From Chondrus crispus (taxonomy: Eukaryota; Rhodophyta; Florideophyceae; Gigartinales; Gigartinaceae), in NCBI RefSeq assembly GCF_000350225.1, contig NW_005179292.1, positions 1-44,797 on the forward strand: a stretch of DNA of 44,797 bases, read 5' to 3'. This document shows positions 18,425 to 27,249 of the stretch, piece after piece. Under the pieces are notes generated by a model, which was given only the letters and a program-made list of their open reading frames with translations, was not told the DNA's origin and ran no database searches. A program made the position numbers and the translations under genes. How positions within the stretch are numbered: position 1 is the stretch's first letter; the number at the start of each line of letters is the position of its first letter.

Positions 18425-19620
18425 TGTTGTATAATCCCGCCTGGGGGCCTTTATTTAGATTAGATCCTCTTCACAGTCAATGCCATACCACGTGCAAACA
18501 CTGAGTATCATCGCTCGTGTCCACGTGTACACCACGGGTACAAGAGACCCGCACATACACGTGCACACGTGTATCGCGCGCGAGCGAAGCGCGCGCACAC
18601 ACAGTTACTACGTGTACTGTCAGCCCCGACACAGCTGACAGTATTACAGTTGTAGAATGCAAGAGATCAAATCGCGGCCTTTTCAAAGCCAATTTGGCCG
18701 TGGACGTTCGAGCGATGCTCATCGCCGATATGCGAAGGTTGAGAAAAGCGGATATGCGCAGGTCAAACATGGAGCGAAGGGTCAAGCATGACCATGGCGA
18801 ATGCGAAGGTGCAAAGGGCATGGGTCAAGCATGACCATGGCGAATGGTCGGAACCCGATCGCGTAACGGCGAACGAAAAGAGCAGGCGACAAGTGTCTAC
18901 AGGCGCACAGCGGCAATGCAGAAAGGGTTAGACCAATATCGGCACAGCCCGATTAGCTAGCGATGGATATATACGAAGCGAGCAGAAGCGAGCAGTCCTA
19001 TTTATGCGGAGGTAGCTTGCGGCAAAAGAAAGATAACGGCATCCAGAAGCCCAGCCCCTGTGCTGAATCACCTGTTCCACCCGTCTCTCCCTCTCTCATC
19101 ACTGCGAGTGTGACAGTGGTAGACCCTACACGTTTCTCCCAGAAATCCCTACGGGATGTCCGAACTTCCCAAAACAGTATAGTACCAAGGTACTGTAGTG
19201 TTAGGTTACATCACTTTGTATATGAAATATGGAGCGGACCGGCGGCGGTGAGGGGGACAAGCACGGACTTGTCCACCACCGTCGAGCAAGGTGCGACTCC
19301 CAGCTTTTGTAAACCCGCGCATCCCCTTCAGGGCGAGTTAGAAGGGACCGAAGTGGGTTGAGGACGCACCCGCACGACCGCGGGCCTAGATGCGCCTCCG
19401 CCCGTCAGCGCTGGATCGTTTCCCAGCGCTGCTCCGGGGCGTCGAGGCGTAGATCGGCCCGCGCGTGCGCGCGTCCTCGACCGTACCCGCTCTACCACGC
19501 TACCCGGGCCCGCTGCCCGGTCTCGATAGTTGGTGTCCTGCTTCCCTGTCTTCTCACCCTCGGACAGGGTCTCCGTCCAGCTGTGCATACACCCCTCCCG
19601 GCGGGAGTGTTTATGCTACA
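18425..19620 (+). repeat. Solo LTR of the Ty3 family, with perfect 5-bp target duplication
   Basis: It starts TGTTGTATAATCCC and ends GTTTATGCTACA, and is flanked by GTAGC at 18420-18424 and 19621-19625. It shows the ACACGTGT cluster, the CTGTCAGCC...CTGACAG stem, the GGACAAGC hairpin (19255-19274), H2 (19393-19449) and a final ACACCCC...GGAGTGT hairpin. It is about 530 bp longer than the other LTRs because of an internal insertion (18645-19173). It arose by LTR-LTR recombination (family knowledge) inside the Helitron helicase gene. Confidence 0.9.
18645..19173. mobile_element. Insertion of about 529 bp within the solo LTR
   Basis: The LTR homology stops after CTGACAGTAT and resumes at ACAGTATAGTACC. 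ACAGTAT occurs at 18638-18644 and 19174-19180 as a possible 7-bp target duplication. The insert carries an internal direct repeat, GGTCAAGCATGACCATGGCG (about 18780 and 18823). No coding potential was recognised. The boundaries rest on comparison with the two other, diverged LTRs. Confidence 0.45.
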
Positions 19621-19625
19621 GTAGC

Positions 19626-20060
19626 CCCCGGGACTTGCGTGAGAAGCAAGCGGAGAAACTACATTTCGCCCTCTCATGGACTGACTGTGTAGATGCGACC
19701 AATGACATTCGACCCAGGTCCACTATAGTTGAAGATGTCGTTCTCGTCTTGAGAGTTCCTCCTCCTGACATTTGCGCGTGGCTTCGAAGTCTTTGTGGAT
19801 CTGTTCCAAGTGAAGTATTTGTGAAAGTCGTCATAATTTATATGTCCTGCTTCCGGATAATTTTCATTGGCCTTGAACCACTCCGCCAGCTCTGTGCTCG
19901 GTCTGTTTCGTTCTGACGTCTCCCGCTCTCTACCCTTTTGGAAAACTACTGTGTGGTGGTTCTCGAAGTGGACATCCAGTCTCATTACAGGCGGCTTGCG
20001 ATCAACAATGTCAAACCGCAATATTTTCCAGACAACCTCAGATGCAGACACAAATATCGC
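19626..20060 (-). pseudogene. Helitron helicase linker region, upstream part
   Basis: The frame reads VSASEVVWKILRFDIVDR, then RLDVHFENHHTVVFQKG, ELAEWFKANE, FHKYFTWN and NVIGRIYTVSP. This is the well-conserved Helitron segment between Rep and helicase. A stop follows IYTVSP, and the same frame then continues EGEM-stop-FLRLLLTQVPGAT to the solo LTR at 19621. It joins in frame to SFQHL on the far side of the LTR. Two stops in a row here indicate decay. Homology is lost above about 20060. Confidence 0.8.
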
Positions 20061-20446
20061 ATCCTGAAAATTACTGATCCATCGTACCTAGGTGCGCTGC
20101 TAACAACTAAAAATTTACGTCAAAAATCTATGCATTCATGGCCGAAATTTGTGCGTATATTTTCCGAAAAGTGGCGAACTTTGCAAAAGTGCACAGGCAG
20201 ACACACACACACACAAACATGGGTTTTAGTAGTTGTTGATTAACAGTAGTGTGCTTACAGAATAGCCCTGTGCCACCGTGGAGAACATTTTGGTTCTCTT
20301 CTAAAAATGTGAACATTTTTTTGGAAAAGAAGATTCCACCATTTACTTTCGGAGAAATGAGAGCAACTGAAGAGAGCCATCTCTGCACTCTCTCAGAGAA
20401 CTTCTCCTGACACTCGATAGACGTAGCACCAGAGGATGACTTTCCC
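20061..20446. other. No gene seen
   Basis: A/T-rich sequence with a short (AC)n run near 20200-20216. The Helitron reading frame is no longer recognisable. Confidence 0.35.
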
Positions 20447-20536
20447 CACCATCTCCTTTCCTGCACCATCTCCTTTCCTGCACCATCTCCTTTCCTGCAC
20501 CATCTCCTTTCCTGCACCATCTCCTTTCCTCCACCA
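20447..20536. repeat. 17-bp minisatellite, about 5.3 copies
   Basis: The unit CACCATCTCCTTTCCTG begins at 20447, 20464, 20481, 20498 and 20515, then degenerates (CTCCACCATATCC). Copies are nearly identical. Seventeen is not a multiple of three, so an open minus-strand frame here cycles through all phases of the repeat and is not evidence of a gene. Confidence 0.9.
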
Positions 20537-21426
20537 TATCCCTTCCCTTTCCAATCTCTTTTAACCGGTCTTTTCCCTCAAGCATTGCCATATTCAGATC
20601 GATGCCAGAGTTCGGTCTCAGCAGACGGCAGCCTTGACGCCGTGGCGATCTGCACCAATTCTGAAATGGACAGCAGCCATTCCTCCCGGCACGATGGTCA
20701 TAATGCAGATCACGGTACGGGGAGAGCAACCACCTAGGACCTCGATTCTGTATTTCTAAGCCCAGATGAGGACAGCGCCCACCCTAATGATGTCATCGAC
20801 ACTGCAGAGTCACTCTGCATTGATACTCTCTATTACAGTGTCACGGAACAGCAATGCTGATGATCTCATGTCGACGTTACAGTGCTGTAGGTCCTTAATT
20901 TATTGAATGAAAAATCTTCGAATTTTATTTGCATATTTTGATATCATTAAATGTTAAACCTTTGTTCGCGTTCTTCTGCTATGATACGTATTGGTAAAGT
21001 GAAATGTCAGCATACGCTTGGTCTATGTTGCTGGTGTTTGGCCCATCCCAGACTAATTCCTTGCTGATTTTGTGTCGCACCTTGTTTATGGGGAACGGAG
21101 AATAGGATGCTTTATCGTTGCACCGGACCATCCCTTAGAATTCGAAGTGGTCTACTGTAGGGTACAGGCTACGACGATTCAGTGTTCCAGGCAGATGCAA
21201 AGATAGCAATCGTGAGCAAAATGTTGAAAGCAGGCTAGGTTGCCGAAATGTGCTTGTGCATCTTTGTGTCCGGTGTTTGGCATTTTTATGGTGTATTGAA
21301 TGAATTCTTCATTCCTTTTGGGGGTTTGTACATCAGTTTATTGATTCCCTACATCGCAATGTTGGTTTTAGACTGTCAAGAATTTACGATGCGCTAAAGC
21401 TTAAAGGACGTAGAGTCCTAGCGTCG
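20537..21426. other. No gene seen
   Basis: About 890 bp of A/T-rich sequence with only short broken frames. I see no RNA, repeat or transposon end that I can support. Confidence 0.35.
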
Positions 21427-21479
21427 GACTTCACAGCAGCAGAGAGTTTGCAGATATCGCCACTCCTCTCACGCAAAGC
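21427..21479. repeat. 53-bp repeat, copy 1
   Basis: It matches 24181-24233 at 47 of 53 positions in direct orientation, starting GACTTCACAGCAGC and ending CTCTCACGCAAAGC. The pair brackets the GnT-I pseudogene and the unidentified pseudogene next to it. No TG...CA ends were seen. Confidence 0.7.
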
Positions 21480-21531
21480 TAGCGCAAAACGCCGTGTGAA
21501 TCATGAGGCGATTCGTCGAGAGCAGCAAACC

Positions 21532-22095
21532 TCACTTCCGAGCTGGTACCCTTCCGGCGGTGTCCACCCCTTTTTGCACAATGAACGCCCAGTTTCCATT
21601 CCAAATGATAATGGTCACCCCCTTATAGCTAGTGCGTTTCATACCTTTGCGATGGTCGCACACAACCTCGGTACGCTTCGTGATGGGGTCCAAAAAGTCC
21701 TCGTGATACACCGCAATCACGTCTCTGTCCTGCGGCCTGGTCGTGAGATAGTTAGAATACTTGAGATACACCGCCTTCGACATGCGCGAGAACACATAGT
21801 CGTGGTACCGCTTCGCCTCCAAGTACCCGAGGTCGAGCCCCGAAAAGTCCACCTTCTCGTCCGCGAGCGCCACTTACGACACGTGCGTCTTGAAGTAGAA
21901 CGACTGCGACACGCCCTTCTCCCCAAAGTTCGCCGTCCGGCTCATCTCCGGCCGGATGCAATGCCGCCCCTTCGTCTGGTCCGTGCTGCGCATCTAGTTA
22001 TCCCAGAACATCTGGGGCCACTTGGGCCCAAGCTCCTCCCACAGCACCCGCATGAGCATCCACCCCAGCCCGGGGAAAAAGTCCGTCCGGTGCAG
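21532..22095 (-). pseudogene. MGAT1: N-acetylglucosaminyltransferase I (GnT-I), C-terminal catalytic fragment
   Basis: The 188-codon frame reads LHRTDFFPGLGWML, LWEELGPKWPQMFWDN, then stop-MRSTDQTKGRHCIRPEMSR, NFGEKGVSQSFYFKTHVS, stop-VALADEKVDF and LDLGYLEAKRYHDYVF. This follows the C-terminal half of the GnT-I family almost residue for residue (FFPGLGW, PKWP--FWD, R-G--CIRPE-SRT, FG-KGVS, DLSYL). It has two in-frame stops, TAG at 21996-21994, where the family has Trp, and TAA at 21876-21874. Homology begins abruptly after another TAG at 22098. GnT-I adds GlcNAc to Man5 N-glycans in the Golgi. This copy is a dead fragment embedded in repeat DNA. A functional gene elsewhere is likely but not seen. 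Confidence 0.85.
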
Positions 22096-22099
22096 CTAC

Positions 22100-22560
22100 G
22101 TCGTGACTTGATCGCGTCATCACTACTCAGCGCATCTACAAGCTCCTGTCGGGCACCTTCGTTGCATATACTGAAGAGTCGTGCAGTCGCAGGATCAATA
22201 ACCAGCAAATCCTCCTTTTTCTCCGTCTCTTCACTGATTTTCGCAACTCTCTTTTCTCATTCCTCCCTCTTTTTGAGATGATCTGTTCCCTTCTCTTTTG
22301 GTCCCTTGTCAACTGCCGTACTCACCTGCTTCGGAGCTTTCGGCATGGGCGCGTGTTTCGACTTCTCCAACAACTTTTTTGCCTCTACTGTAGCAGCTAA
22401 TGAAGTCGACGAGATTCGGACCAAAGACAACTCTTCGTAAACCCATTTCGCTTCTTTTAACGTCACCCTTCTTGTAGGGAGCGGAATATTCCGAAGCGCA
22501 TTTCGTGCCTCCGCGGTTTCCAACGGGCTTCCATTCCGACCGACCAATAAATCTTATCGA
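22100..22560 (-). pseudogene. Unidentified charged protein fragment, abutting the GnT-I fragment
   Basis: A single frame reads LETAEARNALRNIPLPTRR, TLKEAKWVYEELSLVRIS, AKKLLEKSKHAPMPK and a Lys/Glu-rich helix. After one TGA at 22257-22259 it continues EKRVAKISEETEKKEDLLVIDPATARLFSI... as far as SSDDAIKSR at the GnT-I boundary. Composition is protein-like and helical. It resembles no family I can name and could be a transposon protein. The abrupt contact with the GnT-I fragment suggests a chimeric or rearranged copy. Confidence 0.4.
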
Positions 22561-22642
22561 TAATGTAGAAACAAGCAAGCATATGTGCAAAAGACACATC
22601 GTGATGTTAGCAACGCCGTCTCAAACGGAAAAATCCTACTTC

Positions 22643-23263
22643 TCAACAGGGCGGTCGCGAAAGTCCTGAAACGTACCCTCCTCTCTCGCTTGCTGGCTCG
22701 AACATATACACATTGTGCGGCAAGTAGATCTTCACTCCATTCGTGCAAAAAAGCATGGACCTCATTCTGAAGAGCCTGCTCCCCGTGTCGGCGCAGCGTA
22801 GCACCAGCCGATTTGATACGACTAAACTCGCAAACGCAGTTGCAAAAATTTCAAAAAGACGGTTAGTTGACGGTGGCGAAGACTTGGTCGCAGGGTTGAC
22901 ATGTGAGCGATTTGCTAACGGTGGCTTCCTCCACCGATGGAAGCGTGAGCGTGGGCAGGTCGTCGACTGAGATGGCCGCGGCGGATGCCGATGAGGCCGG
23001 CTGCTGTAGTAGAACGTGCCGCGCTCGACCGGCTTCCGGTGGCGGGAGCTACGACACGTCGTACTGTAGTTCGAGGCGTGCGAGACGCGACGAGTGCCGT
23101 GCACACGTGTAGTAAGAACCACAAAACAAGACAGAAGGGAGTTCGGTAGCTGGTTGGTAGAGGTTTTAGTAGAACGGTGTGGGTTCGACACAACGATGCC
23201 ACGAAAGGCAGATCGACGTCCTCGACGTGGTAACTCGACGCCGTTCGGAGGCGAAGCCGTCAC
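22643..23263 (-). CDS. Hypothetical ORF, 206 aa, low support
   Basis: The N-terminal half is Ser/Thr/Arg/Pro-rich. The C-terminal third (LFEIFATAFASLVVSNRL, MLFCTNGVKIYLPHNVYMFEP) looks more like real protein. I see no domain, signal peptide or homologue. It is antisense to other short frames in the same interval and may be chance. Confidence 0.2.
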   Translation of the reverse strand: MTASPPNGVELPRRGRRSAFRGIVVSNPHRSTKTSTNQLPNSLLSCFVVLTTRVHGTRRVSHASNYSTTCRSSRHRKPVERGTFYYSSRPHRHPPRPSQSTTCPRSRFHRWRKPPLANRSHVNPATKSSPPSTNRLFEIFATAFASLVVSNRLVLRCADTGSRLFRMRSMLFCTNGVKIYLPHNVYMFEPASERGGYVSGLSRPPC

Positions 23264-23495
23264 GGAGGACGAATCCGGGCGCTATGCGGAGCGCTCGTCG
23301 TGTGTTACCCCTGCGGTGGAGTACTTTTCGTTGTACTCGATGTACAAAATGGGAAGACGAAAACGTAGTCAGGCGAAAGACTTAGGCACAAAACCAAGGG
23401 ACAAAGGGGTCAGCCCTCGAGATGATGCCATTGCGGTGATCGATGACCCACTGGAGTCCTTCCCCTCCCCTACTTTATTATATCTACTACAGTAG
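23094..23495 (+). CDS. Hypothetical ORF, 133 aa (internal ATG at 23196), low support
   Basis: The part after the internal ATG at 23196 is basic then acidic (MPRKADRRPRRGN, GRRKRSQAKDLGTKPRDKG, DDAIAVIDDPLESFPS). The opposite strand at 23590-23369 is also open and has a Cys pattern (RYCPTC, WHCKNGDYC) that could be a small zinc finger. I cannot decide which strand, if either, is coding. Confidence 0.2.
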   Translation: MPCTRVVRTTKQDRREFGSWLVEVLVERCGFDTTMPRKADRRPRRGNSTPFGGEAVTEDESGRYAERSSCVTPAVEYFSLYSMYKMGRRKRSQAKDLGTKPRDKGVSPRDDAIAVIDDPLESFPSPTLLYLLQ

Positions 23496-23499
23496 TCCC

Positions 23500-24180
23500 C
23501 GTTCTTACAGTGCCAGACTGTAACGGTACGACTACACGTCGGGCAGTAACGGTCCTGCACTTGGGCGCCAACGAGGTACGCCGGTATCATACATTAGACG
23601 GTATGATTCGAGTGCAGTACGTACACGGACGCGAATTGCGCTGCCCAACTTACCGGGCGATAAGGTAATTACCTTTCGAATTGGGAATTAACCAATGCGG
23701 TCCTTGTCATACACCATCGGGTGTTCGAGTACAGTATGTACGCTAGTGGACACTTGGCGATATACCACAGCTGCCAATACGTGAGGGTGTAGTCGACGAG
23801 ACGGCGACGGGCAGGCCGTTCAACGGTGGCTGGTTGAGAGGGAGGCATGAGGATGGGCGGGTCGCACCGCACTCGTACGTGTCGTCAAATTCTTTCGTTC
23901 GAAGGGGGAGAGAAAGGGGATTACCGGTAGGTAGAGGGTGCGGTGCGCAAGGTTTATGGTGCGCTCAAGGCAAGACCGCTGACGTGGATGGGAGCCTCGG
24001 CGTGGATGGGAACCTCGGTGAAACAGCAGTCGTGCCGAGCAATGCAACAAAAACAGTTATACAACAGTTGATATGCCACGTGTACACTGCAAAATGATTG
24101 AAAAACGAACAAAGGGCTCGCTGCACAGAGAAGAGGACTCTCGTCCGAATTTTCTGGTGTCCATCGCGCTCCTTACTTAC
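23500..24180. other. No gene supported
   Basis: Only short overlapping frames on both strands. No recognisable repeat, RNA or transposon end. Confidence 0.3.
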
Positions 24181-24233
24181 GACTTCACAGCAGCTGAAAG
24201 TTTCCAGATATTGCCAGCCCTCTCACGCAAAGC
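24181..24233. repeat. 53-bp repeat, copy 2
   Basis: Direct repeat of 21427-21479 (47 of 53 identical), 2.75 kb away. It lies just before the decayed gene at 24316-25744. Confidence 0.7.
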
Positions 24234-24315
24234 CCCTGGGCGGTAATGCGCACGCGACTTGAGGACGTTTATTAGAAGAGTAGAGTAGGTTTTGGTAGAG
24301 GACTGTACAGGCGTG

Positions 24316-25744
24316 TTAGACTCCCACGCTCAAGTCTCCTTCTGCATCAAGTAAGTGGCCAAAATCAAAGCCATCGTCAGAACGATCTTCCCAGTCTTCA
24401 TTGCACTCATTGGGGATGGTAGCCCTTCGAGCACTACTATTAATAGCGTCCCGTTTTTCCACATGCTCGTTTGTTGCAGGAGGAGAATCAGTGCAGAGTT
24501 TAGAAAACTTCTCCGGGGACATTCGTAAGATTTGGGCGTCCAAGACGTCTTTCTGCTTGGACATACCAGGAAGGAAATCTCTGAGCCACAGCCGAACCCT
24601 CATGCTGCCTTGTTCTGAATATTCTGCATCTTGTGGTACACCGCGTTGATTGCGAACTGCATCCGGACTGAAATCGTTTGGTACACGGACCTCGTTTTCG
24701 TCATTTAGCGCAGTGGATGGCATGGAAAGATGACTATGGCCGTTAATGATATCTGGCACAAACCAACGAAAAAGCAATGCAGTCCTATAAACAGTCCTCA
24801 GTGACCCTGTGTGACTGGCCAGGAATTCCTCGACATTGCGGCCTTGCGTGAAAGCCACAAAGAAACTGACGGCTACGCGAACTAGGTTGATGGTGCGATA
24901 CATACGCTTGTACTCTGCTGGCCTGAACCCGCTTTTCTGCCCTCCATTCTTCAGCAATCCATCTCCCACCAGTACGCAATAGTCCACCAGCACATCAAGC
25001 TCGAGACGACAACATGCCAATTCTTGCAGTCAACGCGAATTCATGGCATCTGCGTTCGGTAACTCGGCTGTGGTTGCGGAGACAACGTGATCGGCAAAGT
25101 TGAACACGTGATCTGGATGCTTGAATGACACGTTTGGTTGACCGAACGTTACAGGTTTGCCTCTGCTCGCCTCCCATGGTCTGAGTGCGAAACCCAGATC
25201 CTCGAAAAGGCGCCTTTTCGCAGCTACACGTGACTCCCTCAAATCGGTGGACATTGTGTATACTGTGTGCACAATGTAAAAGCTTTCGCGACCTTTTTGG
25301 TATCCATATCCTTTTTCTGCCGTCTAGCTTCTGTTTCAACAAGCTCATGGGTTTTCTTCACAGCTTCTCTTCCCACATAGCGCGGATTGAGCCAATACGG
25401 CCCGCGCGGCTGAGGCATTGACACGTTCTTTCTGTGATTATTTTCGTTGGTATTGGCATCTGGAACACCTTGTACGGCTCTTGTTCTCTGCGTAGCCTCA
25501 TTTTCACTCTCTAGAACAAGTTCGAACTGATTGCGTGCCTGAACCAATAACGTTCTCACGAAGCGAAATTTGAAGTCCCAGCGAACGCGAGCAAGACCTG
25601 CCTCGAGCTCTTTTTTGGTAGATCTATTCTGATGGCCGTAGAGAAACGCAGACATATCCAGGTGAGTATGGGCAAGATTCACACCTAGGGACCACGTGTG
25701 CTCTATGAAGAAACATGACGCGTCTGACAGGACCCGTGACATTA
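24316..25744 (-). pseudogene. Unidentified protein gene, broken by one frameshift and one stop
   Basis: Three pieces read in order: from ATG 25744 (MSRVLSDASCFFIEHTW, HLDMSAFLYGHQNRS, RWDFKFRFVRTLLVQARNQFELVLE), a frameshift near 25270, then TDLRESRVAAKRRLFEDLGFALRPWE and FKHPDHVFNFADHV to a stop at 25032-25030. In that same frame follow LQELACCRLELDVLVDYCVLVGDGLL, RMYRTINLVRVAVSFFVAF and an acidic C-terminal tail ending EGDLSVGV. Total about 475 codons. It looks like a real, mostly helical intracellular protein, but I do not recognise the family. The copia 3' LTR begins 48 bp upstream of the first ATG. An open frame across the copia target site (38457-38412, joining 25791) suggests the element may have landed in the upstream part of this gene. 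Confidence 0.5.
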
Positions 25745-25791
25745 ATAAAGTGTCAAAAACAAGCTCCACATTCGATTTCTATGCCAGAATC

Positions 25792-26153
25792 TGTCTTTGG
25801 AAACCGTCTTCGCTGCCGCCGCGCGAGGTGCTCGTCGTACAATCGTCGAGCTGTTAAAGCTCGCGTTGGAGAGGCTGTGGAGAAATAGGGGAACAGGATG
25901 TGCGATAGAGGGGTCTCTTCCTTTCTGTCGAAGCTACGCACAAAATGCCTTTACTTCAATAATCCCAACTACCTCCTCCATTAGTGATGAGGTTCGTACG
26001 CTGGTATATGTGGTGGACTCAGTCTCGTCGGCGCTATTCGCCGACGGACTGAATGTAAATTTCTTACTATGTTTGAGTCGATCTCATTTCGACTAACATG
26101 TAACCAATAATCTGTCGAGTATCATGAATGTCCGAGGCCTCTTAATTTCGACA
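25792..26153 (-). repeat. 3' LTR of the copia element (362 bp)
   Basis: On the plus strand it runs from TGTCTTTGGAAACCG to TTAATTTCGACA, so on the element strand it starts TGTCGAAATTAAG and ends ACA. It aligns end to end with 38050-38411. The preceding element sequence is a GGAGGGAG purine tract (26154-26161). Confidence 0.9.
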
Positions 26154-26161
26154 CTCCCTCC
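26154..26161 (-). promoter_or_regulatory. Polypurine tract of the copia element
   Basis: On the minus strand GGAGGGAG directly precedes the TGTCGAAATT start of the 3' LTR. This placement is standard for plus-strand priming and confirms the element direction. Confidence 0.6.
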
Positions 26162-26382
26162 AATTTCATTTCTTGTCCGCCACATCTGCTTCGCGTGTCG
26201 GTTGAGACTGTGGCTCGGGCACGGGCGAGACTTTTGCTTCTTTTGAACAACGATGACGCCGACAGTCCCTTGGCCGCAGTTGTTGATGCAACCATGCGTG
26301 AAATGCAGGCAGAGCAACAGGATAAAAGTGCAGCAGGTTCGAAAAAAGAGGGGTAGCACGGGAAATTAGTCCGTCGAGAAGA

Positions 26383-27231
26383 TCATGTGCGGTGATGACA
26401 GTGACGTTCCTGGCACAAACCGACGAGTTGAAATCGGCGAGTTCTATGGCGCGTCCGGTTATCAGAACGGACTCGAATCATTCTTCGACATCGATTTCGA
26501 CAGGTATCGTGCGCCGGGCTCCAAAGACGTACGTTTCGCCGTGCGCGTAGAGACAGAGCTGGCAAAGAGCAGTGGAAATATTCCTCGGGCGCCCAATCCA
26601 GGCATCCACAAAAGCAATTTCCGGCGTGCGACTACAATTGTACGCAACCATCTCCGTCGTTGGTGCTTAGAGAACCCTGGGGTTTCTGTCTGTAAGTGCG
26701 GCCCTGGCGCCCGCGTGGTCAGTTGAACTGCTAAAAATCATGATGTGCCAAATTCGAAGTTGATTATGGGACGTGGTCCGAAAGGCAAATGTGTGCATGC
26801 CGCACTCGTAAACGCGATGAATTGTCTTGCTGGTCGTGACTCAGCCTTGCATCTTTCAATTCTCTTGGACAAAGTCAAGGTACCCATCCAATCTATTGGG
26901 AATTTGCAACGTATTTCGCTTAAAATTTCGAAGCACTTCAATTTTCGAAAAATCAAGGATGAAAATTTCAGGAAGGCGAAATTGACATGGCTGGCTAATA
27001 TGTCCCATGGTCTGTGGTTGGTGGGGATGAGGGCAGGTAACGACCTTGACCACTGTGTTGTTGTGGATGGTGCGCGGAAGTGCGTCCTGGACAGCGAGGA
27101 GAAGCATCCAATTGGATGGTGCATTAATGCACCTCTCTGCGGAAATGTTGCGTGCTTGTAGTGGAGACGGTGTGCAGAAATTCTACATTGCCGAAGTCCG
27201 CGAACTGAACGACTCAAAGGTACCCCATTAA
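26383..27231 (+). pseudogene. Antisense ORF of the copia element, cysteine-protease-like
   Basis: A plus-strand frame from ATG 26385 carries one TGA at 26724-26726 and then continues in the same frame. Key residues: GPKGKCVHAALVNAMNCLAG (possible catalytic Cys in a helix), then NDLDHCVVVDGARKCVLDSEE (His followed by Asp), the order of a papain-like Cys-His-Asp triad. Near 27115 a frameshift moves to LDGALMHLSAEMLRACSGDG and FYIAEVRELNDSKVPH, ending at 27231, 18 bases before the convergent RNase H stop. An upstream helical frame (about 26175-26347, ending GSKKEG-stop) may be its N-terminus. Protease function is inferred from residue order only. Proteins with a similar C-AALVNA ... HCV-VD layout may exist in other protist repeats, but I cannot name the family. 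Confidence 0.5.
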
Positions 27232-27249
27232 GGGGGTTGTAGAAAATGA

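Larger units (their letters stand above)
16500..20060 (-). mobile_element. Decayed Helitron (minus strand), split by a solo LTR
   Basis: Two blocks of Helitron helicase homology lie either side of the solo LTR and join exactly when the LTR and one copy of its 5-bp duplication are removed. Only the Rep-helicase linker and the PIF1-like helicase are visible. No Rep HUH domain was recognised upstream of 20060, and the canonical TC and CTRR ends were not fixed. The coordinates are therefore the recognisable extent and do not mark element ends. Confidence 0.7.

Noticed and set aside
20447..20536. Frame through CACCATCTCCTTTCCTG repeats as a repeat protein
   Set aside because: The unit is 17 bp and the frame depends on chance lack of stops in every phase. 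There is no flanking protein-like sequence.
23480..23500. TATCTACTACAGTAG taken as another LTR end
   Set aside because: Only the last seven bases resemble the Ty3 LTR end. None of the H1-H3 hairpins, CACGTG cluster or a matching start is present upstream.
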